In this document: one piece after another, positions 26,541-35,760 of the stretch
Position numbering within the stretch: the stretch's first letter is position 1
Layout of the letters: each line of letters opens with the position of its first letter
DNA from: Maricaulis sp.
GTDB taxonomy: Bacteria; Pseudomonadota; Alphaproteobacteria; Caulobacterales; Maricaulaceae
DNA length: 53,259 nt
Assembly: GCF_017642925.1 (NCBI RefSeq)
Contig: NZ_JAEPOL010000025.1
Span: forward strand, 1-53,259
Reading direction: 5' to 3'
Notes under the pieces: generated by a model
The model's database searches: none
Seen by the model: only the letters and a program-made list of their open reading frames with translations
Told to the model about the DNA's origin: nothing
Position numbers and translations under genes: made by a program

Positions 26541-27602
26541 ATGTCAGCGTTCAACAAACTCACCGCGGCGCTCCTGGCGGCCGCTGTCGGCACGGCCGGC
26601 GCCTATGCCATCCAGCAGCGCGAGCAGATCCGCATCGTCGGTTCCTCCACGGTCTTCCCTTTCTCCACGGCGGTGGCCGAGAGCTTCGGCGCCAAGACCC
26701 AGTTCTCCACGCCGGTGGTCGAGTCGACCGGCTCGGGCGGCGGGTTCCGCCTGTTCTGCGCCGGTGTCGGTGCCGAGCATCCGGACATCGTGAACTCCTC
26801 GCGCCGCATGCATGCCTCCGAGTTCGAGCGCTGCCAGAACAATGGCGTGCGCGAGATCACCGAAGTGCGGATCGGCTATGACGGTATCGTCATGGGTTCG
26901 GCCAATGACGAGGTTGCCGATCTCGACCTGACGCTGACCCAGCTCTGGCTGGCGCTGGCGGCCGAGGTGCCGGCCGACGACACCTGCTCGTCCTTTGTTG
27001 CCAATCCGAACGAGCGCTGGTCGGACATCGACCCGTCCCTGCCGCGTCAGCGGATCGAGGTGTTCGGCCCGCCGCCGACCTCGGGCACGCGCGACGCCTT
27101 CGTGGAACTGGCCATGCAGGCCGGTGCCGCCGGCATCGATTGCATGTCGGACCTCGCCGATGCCGATCACGACCGCTTTGAAACCATTGCCGGCCGGATC
27201 CGCGAAGACGGCCGCTGGATCGATGCGGGCGAGAATGACAACGCGATCGTCCAGACGCTGGTCAACACGCCCGACGCGTTCGGTGTGTTCGGCTATTCCT
27301 TCCTCGACCAGAATTACGACCGTCTCTACGGCGTGACGATCGACGGCGTGGCGCCGGAATTCGACGCGATCTCCGACGGCACCTATCCGGTCTCCCGTTC
27401 TCTCTTCTTCTATGTGAAGAACCAGCACGCCGCGATCGTGCCGGGCCTGGCCGACTATGTCGCCGAGTTCACTTCGGACGCCGCCTGGGGCGAATTCGGC
27501 TATCTGACCGATCGCGGCCTGATCCCGCTCGCGGATGCTGACCGCGACGCGATCGCCAACCAGGCGCAATCGCTGGAAGCGATGACGCAGGCGCCGGAAT
27601 AG
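26541..27602 (+). CDS. PstS-family phosphate-binding protein
   Basis: Periplasmic phosphate-binding protein of 353 residues. A signal-like N-terminus (LTAALLAAAVGTAGAYA) is followed by IRIVGSSTVFPFS and ESTGSGGGF, the phosphate-contacting loops of the PstS fold. SGTRDAFVE supplies the third loop. No pstC, pstA or pstB gene follows; a strong terminator comes immediately after. It lies 94 bp behind the phnDE fusion on the same strand and may be cotranscribed or have its own promoter in that gap, which contains a GGTTTCG/CGAAACC hairpin (26478-26509). It may feed a Pst transporter encoded elsewhere, or act as a phosphate scavenger. Confidence 0.88.
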   Translation: MSAFNKLTAALLAAAVGTAGAYAIQQREQIRIVGSSTVFPFSTAVAESFGAKTQFSTPVVESTGSGGGFRLFCAGVGAEHPDIVNSSRRMHASEFERCQNNGVREITEVRIGYDGIVMGSANDEVADLDLTLTQLWLALAAEVPADDTCSSFVANPNERWSDIDPSLPRQRIEVFGPPPTSGTRDAFVELAMQAGAAGIDCMSDLADADHDRFETIAGRIREDGRWIDAGENDNAIVQTLVNTPDAFGVFGYSFLDQNYDRLYGVTIDGVAPEFDAISDGTYPVSRSLFFYVKNQHAAIVPGLADYVAEFTSDAAWGEFGYLTDRGLIPLADADRDAIANQAQSLEAMTQAPE

Positions 27603-27627
27603 AGGCAGTCACAGCGACCAAAACAAT

Positions 27628-27657
27628 AAAAAAGCGCCGGCAAGACCGGCGCTTTTT
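27628..27657. terminator. Bidirectional terminator
   Basis: GCGCCGG pairs with CCGGCGC around CAAGA, flanked by A-run on the left and T-run on the right. It ends the pstS-like gene on the plus strand and the glycosyltransferase gene on the minus strand. Confidence 0.92.
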
Positions 27658-27684
27658 CTTTATTCGATCGGGGCCGCCGCTGCC

Positions 27685-28851
27685 TCAGTACAGCGACTTC
27701 TGGCGTCGCAGGCGGCGCCAGAAGCGGCGGCGTTCCGGCTTGGGGTGCGGCGTGAGGTTTTCGACGAAGTCGATGGCGCACTGTTTCCAGGAGTGCTTTT
27801 CGGCGTGGGCCCGCGGCGCGGCACGGTCGATCTCCAGACAATCCAGGCAGGCCTGGCGCAGATCGTCATTGATGAAGCCGCCACCGGAGCCGGGGATGAT
27901 GTCCTTGGGACCGTGGGCCGGGAAGGCCGCAACCGGCGTGCCGCAGGCCATCGCTTCCAGATTTACCAGGCCGAACGTGTCGGTCCAGGACGGGAAGACG
28001 AAGACGTCGGCATCGGCGAAATAGCGCGCCAGCTCCTCACCGAATTTCGGGCCCGGGAAGACCGCGTCGGGGAATTTCTGCTTCAGCTCCTCGCGCTGCG
28101 GGCCGTCGCCGACGACGACCTTGGTGCCCGGCAGGTCAAGCTTGAGGAAAGTCTCGATATTCTTTTCGACCGCGATCCGGCCGACATTCACCCAGATCGG
28201 ACGCTCCAGGCCTTCATAGACATCCTCGCCATTCACGCGGCGCTTGTCCGGGTTGAACAGTTCGATATCGACGCCGCGCGCCCAGGCGGTGAGATTCTTG
28301 AAACCGCGGGCCGCGAGATCGTCGCGCATCGAGGGCGTTGTCACCATGATGCGACCCGATGCGTTGTGGAACCAGCGCATGAAGGCATAGCCCGCCGAGA
28401 GCGGGATGAAGGGGAAGCGGGCGTTGACGTATTCCGGGAATTTCGTGTGGTAGCTCGTCGTGAAGGGCAGGCCCCACTTCTTGCAGATCCCGCGCGCCGC
28501 CTGGCCCAGCGGGCCCTCAGTCGCGATATGAATCGCCTCCGGCTCGAACTCCTTGAAGCGCCGGGCGATGTCGCCGCGCGCATTGATGGCGAGCTGAATC
28601 TCAGGATAGGTGGGCAGCGGGAAGGTCTTGTAGCCGAGGCCCGGATGGATCACCTCGATCTGGTGCCCCATGGCGCGGCATTCATCGACCGTGCGCGACA
28701 GGGTGCGTACGACCCCGTTCATCTGCGGTTCCCAGGCATCCGTGACCAGCATGATCCGCTGGGGGCGTTCTTCGGTATCCTCCGCTGTGGTCTGCACCTG
28801 CGTGCCGGTTTGAGCGGTTTCGTGTTCGAGGGGCTGGCTGTTGTCGGTCAT
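27685..28851 (-). CDS. GT4-family glycosyltransferase
   Basis: A 388-residue retaining glycosyltransferase of the GT4 group. The N-terminal acceptor domain reads IMLVTDAWEPQMNGVVRTLSRT and PEAIHIATEGPLGQAAR. The C-terminal nucleotide-sugar domain has NVGRIAVEKNIETFL, the EX7E-type segment DTFGLVNLEAMACGTPVAAFP, and a basic tail. The acidic N-terminal extension of about 30 residues is not conserved in the family. The pattern is close to enzymes that add sugars to lipid acceptors (SqdX and mannosyltransferase-like). Since its 3' end meets the phosphate uptake genes, a role in phosphorus-free glycolipid synthesis is imaginable, but no Pho box was seen before it. Confidence 0.85.
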   Translation of the reverse strand: MTDNSQPLEHETAQTGTQVQTTAEDTEERPQRIMLVTDAWEPQMNGVVRTLSRTVDECRAMGHQIEVIHPGLGYKTFPLPTYPEIQLAINARGDIARRFKEFEPEAIHIATEGPLGQAARGICKKWGLPFTTSYHTKFPEYVNARFPFIPLSAGYAFMRWFHNASGRIMVTTPSMRDDLAARGFKNLTAWARGVDIELFNPDKRRVNGEDVYEGLERPIWVNVGRIAVEKNIETFLKLDLPGTKVVVGDGPQREELKQKFPDAVFPGPKFGEELARYFADADVFVFPSWTDTFGLVNLEAMACGTPVAAFPAHGPKDIIPGSGGGFINDDLRQACLDCLEIDRAAPRAHAEKHSWKQCAIDFVENLTPHPKPERRRFWRRLRRQKSLY

Positions 28852-29257
28852 CTCGATCCGTTTTCCGGGCCGCTTTCGGGCCGATAGTGTGGCCGGTTCA
28901 ACCGGGGTCCCGCCGCGTTTAGCGGAACCGGTCCGGCATGTCAGCCATTAGCATACTGGCGAAAGCGCTGGCTTGAAGGAAAGAAAGCGGTTATCCGCCG
29001 CGCGGACTGCGTCCGGTGGGCGCTCTGCTGCGCAAAATACCCTGCCGCCGCCGACCGGAATGCGGACAGGAAATTGTTCGTTGGCGGGTCGCGAACCAAG
29101 ATCACGCAATGTTTGGGCGAAGTTACGGGGTCCCGGGTGTTTCGCGGTTATAAATTAGCCGCACGCGAACACAAATGACCCGCACACTTGTCTTGCCCCG
29201 ACGAAAAGACCGGACCATTGTCCGGGCTGTTCACTTACTGGAGTGGGAGTTTCAGTT
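28852..29257. other. Divergent gap between glycosyltransferase and putA
   Basis: A 406-bp stretch without a credible gene; one 61-codon plus frame has no coding character. It must hold promoters for both neighbours. The AT-richer piece at 29140-29180 (GGTTATAAATTAG) is the likeliest promoter area for putA. A 16-bp palindrome at 29210-29225 is listed separately. Confidence 0.45.
29210..29225. promoter_or_regulatory. Palindrome upstream of putA
   Basis: CCGGAC, CATT, GTCCGG: perfect 6-bp arms, 33 bp before the putA ATG. It could be an operator or a hairpin in the leader. No match to a known motif could be fixed. Confidence 0.3.
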
Positions 29258-32200
29258 ATGAATGTCCAGACCCGTGAAGCCCTGCGCTGGGATGATTTGG
29301 ATTCGGTGAAGTTCGCCGACGAGAGCGCTGCCGTGAAGCGTCTCGCGGATGAAACGGGTCTGGATGCCGACGCTCGCAAGCGCGTTCATGACGGTGCCAT
29401 CGAGCTGGTGAAGACGGCGCGTGCGACCACGCGTTCGCGCGGCCTGATGGACAGCTTCCTGCAGGAATTCGGCCTGTCCAACAAGGAAGGCCTCGCCCTG
29501 ATGTGCCTGGCCGAGGCGCTGCTGCGTGTGCCGGATGCGCCGACGGCCGACCGGCTGATCGCGGAAAAGATTTCCGGCGGTGCCTGGGCCGAGCATATGG
29601 GCCGCTCCGAGAACTGGCTGGTCAATGCGTCCACGCTGGGTCTGATGCTGACGGGTTCGATCATCGACGTCGATCCGGACGCACGCCAGAATCCGGGCGA
29701 TTACTGGCGCAAGATGACGGCGCGCCTTGGCGAGCCGGTGATCCGGGCGGCGGTGTTCCGCGCCATGGGGATCATGGGCGAGCAATTCGTTCTGGGCCGC
29801 AGCATTTCCGAAGGCATCAAGCGGGCCAAGAAGGGCGAGGGCGCCCTGTGCTCCTTCGACATGCTGGGCGAGGGCGCCCGCACCGCCGCCGATGCCGAGC
29901 GCTATCACAAGCGTTATATCGAGGCGATCGATGCTGTCGGCAAGGTGCGCGGCGACAAGCCGGTGGAGCTGGAACACGGCGTGTCCGTGAAGCTCTCGGC
30001 GCTGCATCCGAAATACCTGGCGGTGAAGGAAGAGCGGGTGATGGCCGAGCTCTATCCGAAACTGCTCGAACAGGCCAAGCTGGCGAAATCCTACGATATC
30101 GGCTTCTGCCTGGATGCCGAGGAGGCGGATCGCCTGGTCGTCTCGCTGAAACTGCTCGAGCGGCTGGCGCGCGAGCCGGATCTGGCCGGCTGGCAGGGGC
30201 TGGGGCTGGCGGTGCAGGCCTATCAGAAGCGCGCACGGTTCGTGATCGAGCGCCTGATCGAGCTGGGCCGCGAAACCCAACGCCGTTTCCTGGTGCGCCT
30301 GGTGAAGGGCGCCTACTGGGATACCGAGATCAAGTTCTCGCACCAGATGGGCTGGCCGGACTTCCCGGTCTGGACTACCAAGCCGGCGACGGATCTGAAC
30401 TATCTCGCCTGCGCGCGGGTGATGCTGACCGCGCCGGACCAGATCTATTCCCAGTTCGCCACCCACAACGCCCACTCACTGTGTGCCGTGCGTGAAATGG
30501 CGCAGCAGGCCGGTGTGGAGCATTACGAGTTCCAGCGCCTGCACGGCATGGGCGATGCGCTCTATGCCGCCGCTGCCAAGCTTCACGAGGAACGTCCGGT
30601 GCGTATCTATGCACCGGTCGGCAGCCATGAGGACCTGCTGCCCTATCTCGTGCGCCGCCTGCTGGAGAACGGCGCCAACACATCCTTCGTGCATTCCTTC
30701 CTTGATCCGGACGTACCGGTGGAAGACGTGGCGCGCGGCCCGTTCCGCGATGCCGAGACGATCGACCGTCATGCCCGCATCTCGCTGCCCGGCGATCTTT
30801 ACGGCGAGGAGCGTCCGAACTCGAAAGGACTGGACCTGGCCCAGGCGCGGGTCCGCGCCAGCCTGGCGAAGGCCTTCCGCGATTTCGAAAAGTCCGAACC
30901 GATCACGGCTGCGCCGCTGGTCAATGGCAAGCTGCTCGACGGCGCCGCCCACCAGATCATGTCGCCGGTCGATTCGGGCGAGTATGTCGGCACGGCGGTG
31001 GACGCCTCGGTCGATGATGTGAATGCCGCCTTCGAAATCGCCATTGCGGCCCAGCCGGCCTGGGATGCGCGCGGAGGCAAGGCGCGCGGCGCAATCCTGC
31101 GCGCCATGGGCGATGCGCTGGAAGCGGACATGGAACGCCTCATCGTGCTGATGGCGCGCGAGGCCGGCAAGACACTCAATGACGGCATCGCCGAAGTCCG
31201 CGAGGCGGTCGACTTCTGCCGCTATTACGCAGCCCAGGCTGAGCGCGAGTTCGATTCGGATGTCCGCCTGCCCGGACCGGCCGGCGAGACCAACCATCTG
31301 GGCCTGAAGGGCCGGGGTGTCTTCGTCTGTATCAGCCCGTGGAATTTCCCGCTGGCAATCTTCGTCGGCCAGGTCGCAGCGGCTCTGGCCGCGGGCAATG
31401 CCGTTATCGCCAAGCCCGCGGAACAGACCCCGCTTGTCGCCTTCGAGGCCGTCCGCATGTTCCAGAAGGCGGGGCTGCCGGCCAGTGTGCTGCACTTCCT
31501 GCCCGGTACGGGTGAGATCATCGGTGCGGCCCTGACCAATGACCCGCGGACGCAAGGCGTCGCCTTCACGGGCTCGACGGAAGTCGCCCGCGCGATCAAC
31601 CGGTCGCTGGCCGCGCGGGAGACCGCAATCGCACCGTTGATCGCGGAGACCGGCGGTCTCAACGGCATGTTCGTGGACACCACGGCCCTGCGCGAACAGG
31701 TCGTCGACGATGCCATCATGTCGGCCTTCGGATCGGCCGGTCAGCGCTGTTCGGCGCTGCGCATCATCTTCGTGCCGGAAGACACGGCGGACGAGCTGAT
31801 CGAGTCGCTGGCCGGTGCGATGGACGAGCTGCAGCTGGGCGATCCCATGGATCCCGCGACCGATGTCGGCCCGGTGATCGACAACGAACAGCGTGAACTT
31901 CTGCTGCGCCACATGGAGCGTATGGAAGCGGCCGCGAAGGTGATCAAGAAGATCGACGATGTGGAGCTTTCCGAGCGCGGCTTCTTCTTCGGGCCCGCCC
32001 TGGTCGAACTGCCCTCGCTCGACATGCTGGACCGCGAAGTGTTCGGCCCGATTCTGCACGTGGTGCGCTACAAGCGCCGCGATGTCGGTGCGATTGCGCG
32101 CGAGCTGGCAGCGAAGGGTTACGGGCTCACCTTGGGCATTCATTCGCGCCTGGCATCTTTCCACAGGCAAATTCAGTCCATCGTTCCGGCGGGCAATGTC

Positions 32201-32383
32201 TATGTGAACCGGAACATGGTCGGCGCCGTTGTCGGCGTGCAGCCTTTCGGCGGGGAAGGCCTGTCAGGCACGGGTCCCAAGGCCGGCGGTCCGCACTATC
32301 TGCACCGGTTTGCCGGCGAGCGGACGGTCACGATCAACATCGCGGCCCAGGGTGGCGACCCGGAATTGCTGAACCTGTCCTGA
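29258..32383 (+). CDS. putA: Bifunctional proline dehydrogenase / P5C dehydrogenase PutA
   Basis: Oxidises proline to glutamate in two steps, passing electrons to the quinone pool through FAD and then reducing NAD. 1041 residues. The proline dehydrogenase barrel covers about residues 130-450 (RRFLVRLVKGAYWD, FATHNAHS, EFQRLHGMGDALY). The aldehyde dehydrogenase half covers about 520-1030, with ETGGLNGMF and the catalytic Cys831 in GSAGQRCSALR. There is no ribbon-helix-helix DNA-binding domain at the N-terminus, so this is a short, non-autoregulatory PutA. The ATG at 29258 follows GTGGGAG with good spacing; the GTG at 29243 is part of that binding site. No adjacent Lrp-type putR gene is seen. 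Confidence 0.95.
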   Translation: MNVQTREALRWDDLDSVKFADESAAVKRLADETGLDADARKRVHDGAIELVKTARATTRSRGLMDSFLQEFGLSNKEGLALMCLAEALLRVPDAPTADRLIAEKISGGAWAEHMGRSENWLVNASTLGLMLTGSIIDVDPDARQNPGDYWRKMTARLGEPVIRAAVFRAMGIMGEQFVLGRSISEGIKRAKKGEGALCSFDMLGEGARTAADAERYHKRYIEAIDAVGKVRGDKPVELEHGVSVKLSALHPKYLAVKEERVMAELYPKLLEQAKLAKSYDIGFCLDAEEADRLVVSLKLLERLAREPDLAGWQGLGLAVQAYQKRARFVIERLIELGRETQRRFLVRLVKGAYWDTEIKFSHQMGWPDFPVWTTKPATDLNYLACARVMLTAPDQIYSQFATHNAHSLCAVREMAQQAGVEHYEFQRLHGMGDALYAAAAKLHEERPVRIYAPVGSHEDLLPYLVRRLLENGANTSFVHSFLDPDVPVEDVARGPFRDAETIDRHARISLPGDLYGEERPNSKGLDLAQARVRASLAKAFRDFEKSEPITAAPLVNGKLLDGAAHQIMSPVDSGEYVGTAVDASVDDVNAAFEIAIAAQPAWDARGGKARGAILRAMGDALEADMERLIVLMAREAGKTLNDGIAEVREAVDFCRYYAAQAEREFDSDVRLPGPAGETNHLGLKGRGVFVCISPWNFPLAIFVGQVAAALAAGNAVIAKPAEQTPLVAFEAVRMFQKAGLPASVLHFLPGTGEIIGAALTNDPRTQGVAFTGSTEVARAINRSLAARETAIAPLIAETGGLNGMFVDTTALREQVVDDAIMSAFGSAGQRCSALRIIFVPEDTADELIESLAGAMDELQLGDPMDPATDVGPVIDNEQRELLLRHMERMEAAAKVIKKIDDVELSERGFFFGPALVELPSLDMLDREVFGPILHVVRYKRRDVGAIARELAAKGYGLTLGIHSRLASFHRQIQSIVPAGNVYVNRNMVGAVVGVQPFGGEGLSGTGPKAGGPHYLHRFAGERTVTINIAAQGGDPELLNLS

Positions 32384-32532
32384 TCGCCTGTATTAACGGG
32401 ATTTAACCCTGTTGCGGGGCCCTCTCATCCGGTTTAATCGGGTGTGACGGGCCCCGCTGCGCATTCAGGATTTGTTAACCAAAAAATCCGCCCGCGGACC
32501 ATTCTGGGCGTTGACCGACCCTTTTCATTGAT

Positions 32533-32581
32533 CCACTATATGTTGGGTCGGCTGGTCACAGCGACACACTATACAGAGTTT
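32533..32581 (+). promoter_or_regulatory. Tandem NrdR boxes upstream of nrdA
   Basis: Box 1, CCACTATATGTTGGGT (32533-32548), and box 2, ACACTATACAGAGTTT (32566-32581), each match 13 of 16 positions of the NrdR consensus ACACWATATATWGTGT. Start-to-start distance is 33 bp, close to three helical turns. NrdR represses ribonucleotide reductase genes when dATP is high. Confidence 0.82.
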
Positions 32582-32669
32582 CTTTCGACCTTTCGGGTTC
32601 GTTCGCTGCGCGGCGCTGTCTACCGCGCGACAGGACTTTTTTGCCTCGGGCTTGGGGAGTAATGCCATC

Positions 32670-34565
32670 ATGTCGCCACTGGATTCGGCCACAAATCGCC
32701 AGATGGAAACCGATGTTGCCAGCACGCGTCCTGCGCGCCGCGGCAAGCCCAAATCCTCGGCCGGCGCACATCTGCGTCTGGTTGAAAGCGTCAAGATCGA
32801 CCGGTCGCGCGATGCGCTGCTGACCGAGTTCGGCAAGAAGACGCTGGAAGACCGCTACCTGCTGCCGGGGGAGTCCTATCAGGACATGTTTGCGCGCGTC
32901 GCGACGGCCTATGCCGATGACGGTGAGCACGCCCAGCGTCTTTATGACTATATCTCGCGCCTGTGGTTCATGCCGGCCACGCCCGTCTTGTCCAATGGCG
33001 GCGCCGATCGCGGTCTGCCGATCTCCTGCTTCCTGAATTCGGTCGGGGATTCGCTCGACGAGATCGTCGGCACCTGGACCGAGAATGTCTGGCTCGCCTC
33101 CAATGGCGGCGGCATCGGCACCTATTGGGGCAGCGTGCGCTCGATCGGCGAGAAGATCGGCAAGAACGGCCAGACCTCGGGCATCATTCCCTTCATCCGC
33201 GTGATGGACAGCCTGACCCTGGCGATTTCCCAGGGCTCGCTGCGCCGTGGCTCTGCCGCTGTCTATCTGGATGTCCACCATCCGGAAATCGAGGAGTTCC
33301 TCGAGATCCGCAAGCCGTCGGGCGACTTCAACCGCAAGTCCCTGAACCTGCACCACGGCCTCAACATCTCCGACGCCTTCATGAACGCCGTCGCCAATGA
33401 CGAGGAGTTCGAGCTGAAGTCGCCGAAGTCCGGCGAGGTGGTGAAGACGGTCAATGCCCGCAAGCTGTGGCAGAAGATCATCGAGCTGCGCCTGCAGACC
33501 GGCGAGCCCTATATCATCTTCTCCGACACGGTGAACAACGCCCTGCCGGCACACCAGCGCAAGCTGGGCCTGAAAGTGCGCCAGTCCAACCTGTGCGCCG
33601 AGATCATGCTGCCCACCGGTTTCGACCACAAGGGTAAGGAACGTACGGCCGTGTGCTGTCTCTCCTCGCTGAACGCGGCGAAATATCTGGAGTGGAAGGA
33701 CGATCCGGACTTCATCGAGGACATCTATCGCTTCCTCGACAATGTCCTGCAGGACTTCATCGACCGCGCGCCGGCCGAGATGGACCGCGCCGTCTATTCC
33801 GCGATCCAGGAGCGCTCGGTCGGTCTGGGCCTGATGGGCTTCCACACCTTCCTGCAGCAGATGAATGCACCGTTCGAATCCGCGATGGCCAAGTCGTGGA
33901 ACATGAAGCTGTTCAAGCATATCCGCACGGCAGCCGATGCGGCGTCGGTGAAGCTGGCCGAAGAGCGCGGGGCCTGCCCGGATGCCGAGGCGTCGGGCGT
34001 GAAGGCGCGCTTCTCGCACAAGCTGGCGATTGCGCCGACCGCGTCGATCTCGATCATCTGTGGCGGTGTGTCCGCCGGCATCGAGCCGATCCCGGCCAAT
34101 GTCTACACCCACAAGACCCTGTCGGGCTCCACGACGGTGAAGAACCCGAAGCTGGAAGAAGCGCTGGAGGCCAAGGGGCTCAATACGCCGGCCGTCTGGG
34201 CTTCGATCCTCGAGCACGAAGGTTCGGTGCAGCATCTCGACGGCTTGGACGAGCATGAGAAGGCGCTGTTCCGCACTGCGTTCGAGATCGACCAGCGCTG
34301 GGTGATCGAGCACGCGGCCGACCGCACGCCCTTCGTGTGCCAGTCGCAATCGCTCAACATCTTCCTGCCGGGCGATATCGATAAGTGGGACCTGCACATG
34401 CTGCACTGGTCGGCCTGGGAGAAGGGCGTGAAGTCGCTCTACTACTGCCGCTCCAAATCGGTGCAGCGGGCGGCCTATGCCGGCTCCGAGAAAAAGTCGG
34501 AAACCGAAAAATCGATGGAAGCCGCCGCGCCGACGGATTACGAAGAGTGCCTCGCCTGCCAGTAG
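32670..34565 (+). CDS. nrdA: Class I ribonucleotide reductase, alpha subunit
   Basis: Catalytic subunit that reduces ribonucleoside diphosphates to deoxy forms. In 631 residues: Cys120 (ISCFLNS) and one of Cys329/Cys330 are the substrate-reducing pair; Cys309 in NLCAEIMLP is the thiyl radical site with Asn307 and Glu311; Tyr591-Tyr592 belong to the radical path; and the C-terminal ECLACQ (Cys627, Cys630) is the thioredoxin-reducible tail. The usual N-terminal ATP-cone of about 90 residues is missing, so overall dATP inhibition through that site is not expected. ATG at 32670 follows GGGGAG; the upstream TTG (32652) overlaps that site. Two NrdR boxes precede the gene. Confidence 0.95.
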   Translation: MSPLDSATNRQMETDVASTRPARRGKPKSSAGAHLRLVESVKIDRSRDALLTEFGKKTLEDRYLLPGESYQDMFARVATAYADDGEHAQRLYDYISRLWFMPATPVLSNGGADRGLPISCFLNSVGDSLDEIVGTWTENVWLASNGGGIGTYWGSVRSIGEKIGKNGQTSGIIPFIRVMDSLTLAISQGSLRRGSAAVYLDVHHPEIEEFLEIRKPSGDFNRKSLNLHHGLNISDAFMNAVANDEEFELKSPKSGEVVKTVNARKLWQKIIELRLQTGEPYIIFSDTVNNALPAHQRKLGLKVRQSNLCAEIMLPTGFDHKGKERTAVCCLSSLNAAKYLEWKDDPDFIEDIYRFLDNVLQDFIDRAPAEMDRAVYSAIQERSVGLGLMGFHTFLQQMNAPFESAMAKSWNMKLFKHIRTAADAASVKLAEERGACPDAEASGVKARFSHKLAIAPTASISIICGGVSAGIEPIPANVYTHKTLSGSTTVKNPKLEEALEAKGLNTPAVWASILEHEGSVQHLDGLDEHEKALFRTAFEIDQRWVIEHAADRTPFVCQSQSLNIFLPGDIDKWDLHMLHWSAWEKGVKSLYYCRSKSVQRAAYAGSEKKSETEKSMEAAAPTDYEECLACQ

Positions 34566-34614
34566 GCGAGCGCGACATACCGGCCGGTCCTTCGAGGGGG
34601 AGAGACCGGCCCCG

Positions 34615-34645
34615 GAAAGGGGATGGCGCTTCGCTGTCCCCTTTC
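34615..34645 (+). terminator. Terminator after nrdA
   Basis: GAAAGGGGA pairs with TCCCCTTTC (34615-34623 with 34637-34645), with a small GCG/CGC inner stem, followed by TCATTTCG. It lies 50 bp past the nrdA stop. Confidence 0.75.
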
Positions 34646-34829
34646 TCATTTCGTCCCTGCCCGGGCCCGCTACTTATTACTCCCGTCAATGAACGCGCCT
34701 GCGATATTGCGCTGTGTCATGGTCTTGTGATGGACCGTCTGACGCGTGCGGGTTAACCTTTCCTCGCGTCTGGAGTGAATCGGCATGCGACTCGCGCGCC
34801 GATTGCTAATCTGGACGCAGAGGGGATGA

Positions 34830-35660
34830 ATGATGCGACTGGGCCGGACAGCCGAGCTTGTGACAGCCGGCGCAATTGCGCTGGGCGGCATTGCCTACGT
34901 GCTCATCGAGCCAGGCGATGCCGCGAGCGAGTGGGCGTCGTCCTCCCGCATGATCCAGGATCAGTTCCGCGCCGAGGGCGAGGTCCGGCCGCTGTCGCCG
35001 GCAGCTGCCCGTGTAGCCTTGTCTGCGCTCTCCATGAATGACGACCCGTTCGGCGGCGCGCCGCTTGCCTCGCTGACATCGCAGCAGGGCGCCCGCGTCG
35101 ATCTCGGCGAGGCGGGCACGCTGGAAGTGGCGATTGTCGATCCGGCCGGCGACGAACGGGCACAGCGTCTCTTCTCGCCGCGCGGAGACGGGTATTCGCC
35201 GGTCGTGATCGACCGCGGCCAGCGCGAAGCGACGGTGGCGGTCAATTATGAGCGACGCTTCGAGACCCAGGGGCAGGGCGAAGAGCTCGATGTGTCCTTT
35301 ACGCCCAGAGCCGGCCTGAGCGTCGGTCCGGAGGGCTCTGCAGCCGGGGCGGGCGCAGAGGTTCGGGTCGGCCAGTATTTGCGCGGCGGCGAAGGCGAGC
35401 GGCCGCGCTGGTATGTCTTCGCCGGGGCCGACCGGCGGGCCCTGATGTACGATCCGTCCAAGGGAGTCGACTTCTCCAACGCCATGCAACTGGCCCAGCG
35501 CCAGGTCGTTGGCGATGCCCAGGCCGGTGTCGCGGTGCGGGTCGGCGAGGTGGACCTGTCGCTGGCCTATGTGCGCCGCGAGTACAAGCACGTCGCCGGC
35601 GTCACCAGTTTCGATGAGACCGAGGAGTTCGGCGCCGTCACGGTGAACTGGACCTGGTAG
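34830..35660 (+). CDS. Hypothetical exported protein, probable outer membrane barrel
   Basis: A 276-residue protein without a clear family. The N-terminal hydrophobic stretch (LVTAGAIALGGIAYVLI) can act as a signal or anchor. From about residue 130 the chain has alternating polar/apolar strands with many aromatics (TVAVNYERRFET, RWYVFAGADRRALMY, VDLSLAYVRREYKHV) and ends in VTVNWTW, a terminal aromatic typical of outer membrane beta-barrels. The ATG at 34830 (or 34833) follows AGAGGGG. It lies between nrdA and nrdB but has no obvious link to nucleotide reduction. Confidence 0.75.
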   Translation: MMRLGRTAELVTAGAIALGGIAYVLIEPGDAASEWASSSRMIQDQFRAEGEVRPLSPAAARVALSALSMNDDPFGGAPLASLTSQQGARVDLGEAGTLEVAIVDPAGDERAQRLFSPRGDGYSPVVIDRGQREATVAVNYERRFETQGQGEELDVSFTPRAGLSVGPEGSAAGAGAEVRVGQYLRGGEGERPRWYVFAGADRRALMYDPSKGVDFSNAMQLAQRQVVGDAQAGVAVRVGEVDLSLAYVRREYKHVAGVTSFDETEEFGAVTVNWTW

Positions 35661-35760
35661 GGCGGTTCGGGGCCGGACACAGCGCCGCACCTGCATGAGC
35701 CAGGCATGGCGAATTGCAGGCGAATCGCGCACTCTCCACAGCCGCCTGCCGTCCAGAGCG

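Noticed and set aside
32393-32407. TTAA, six bases, TTAAC: possible CtrA site downstream of putA
   Set aside because: The CtrA consensus needs seven bases between the TTAA halves; here there are six, and no second supporting site or cell-cycle gene is nearby.
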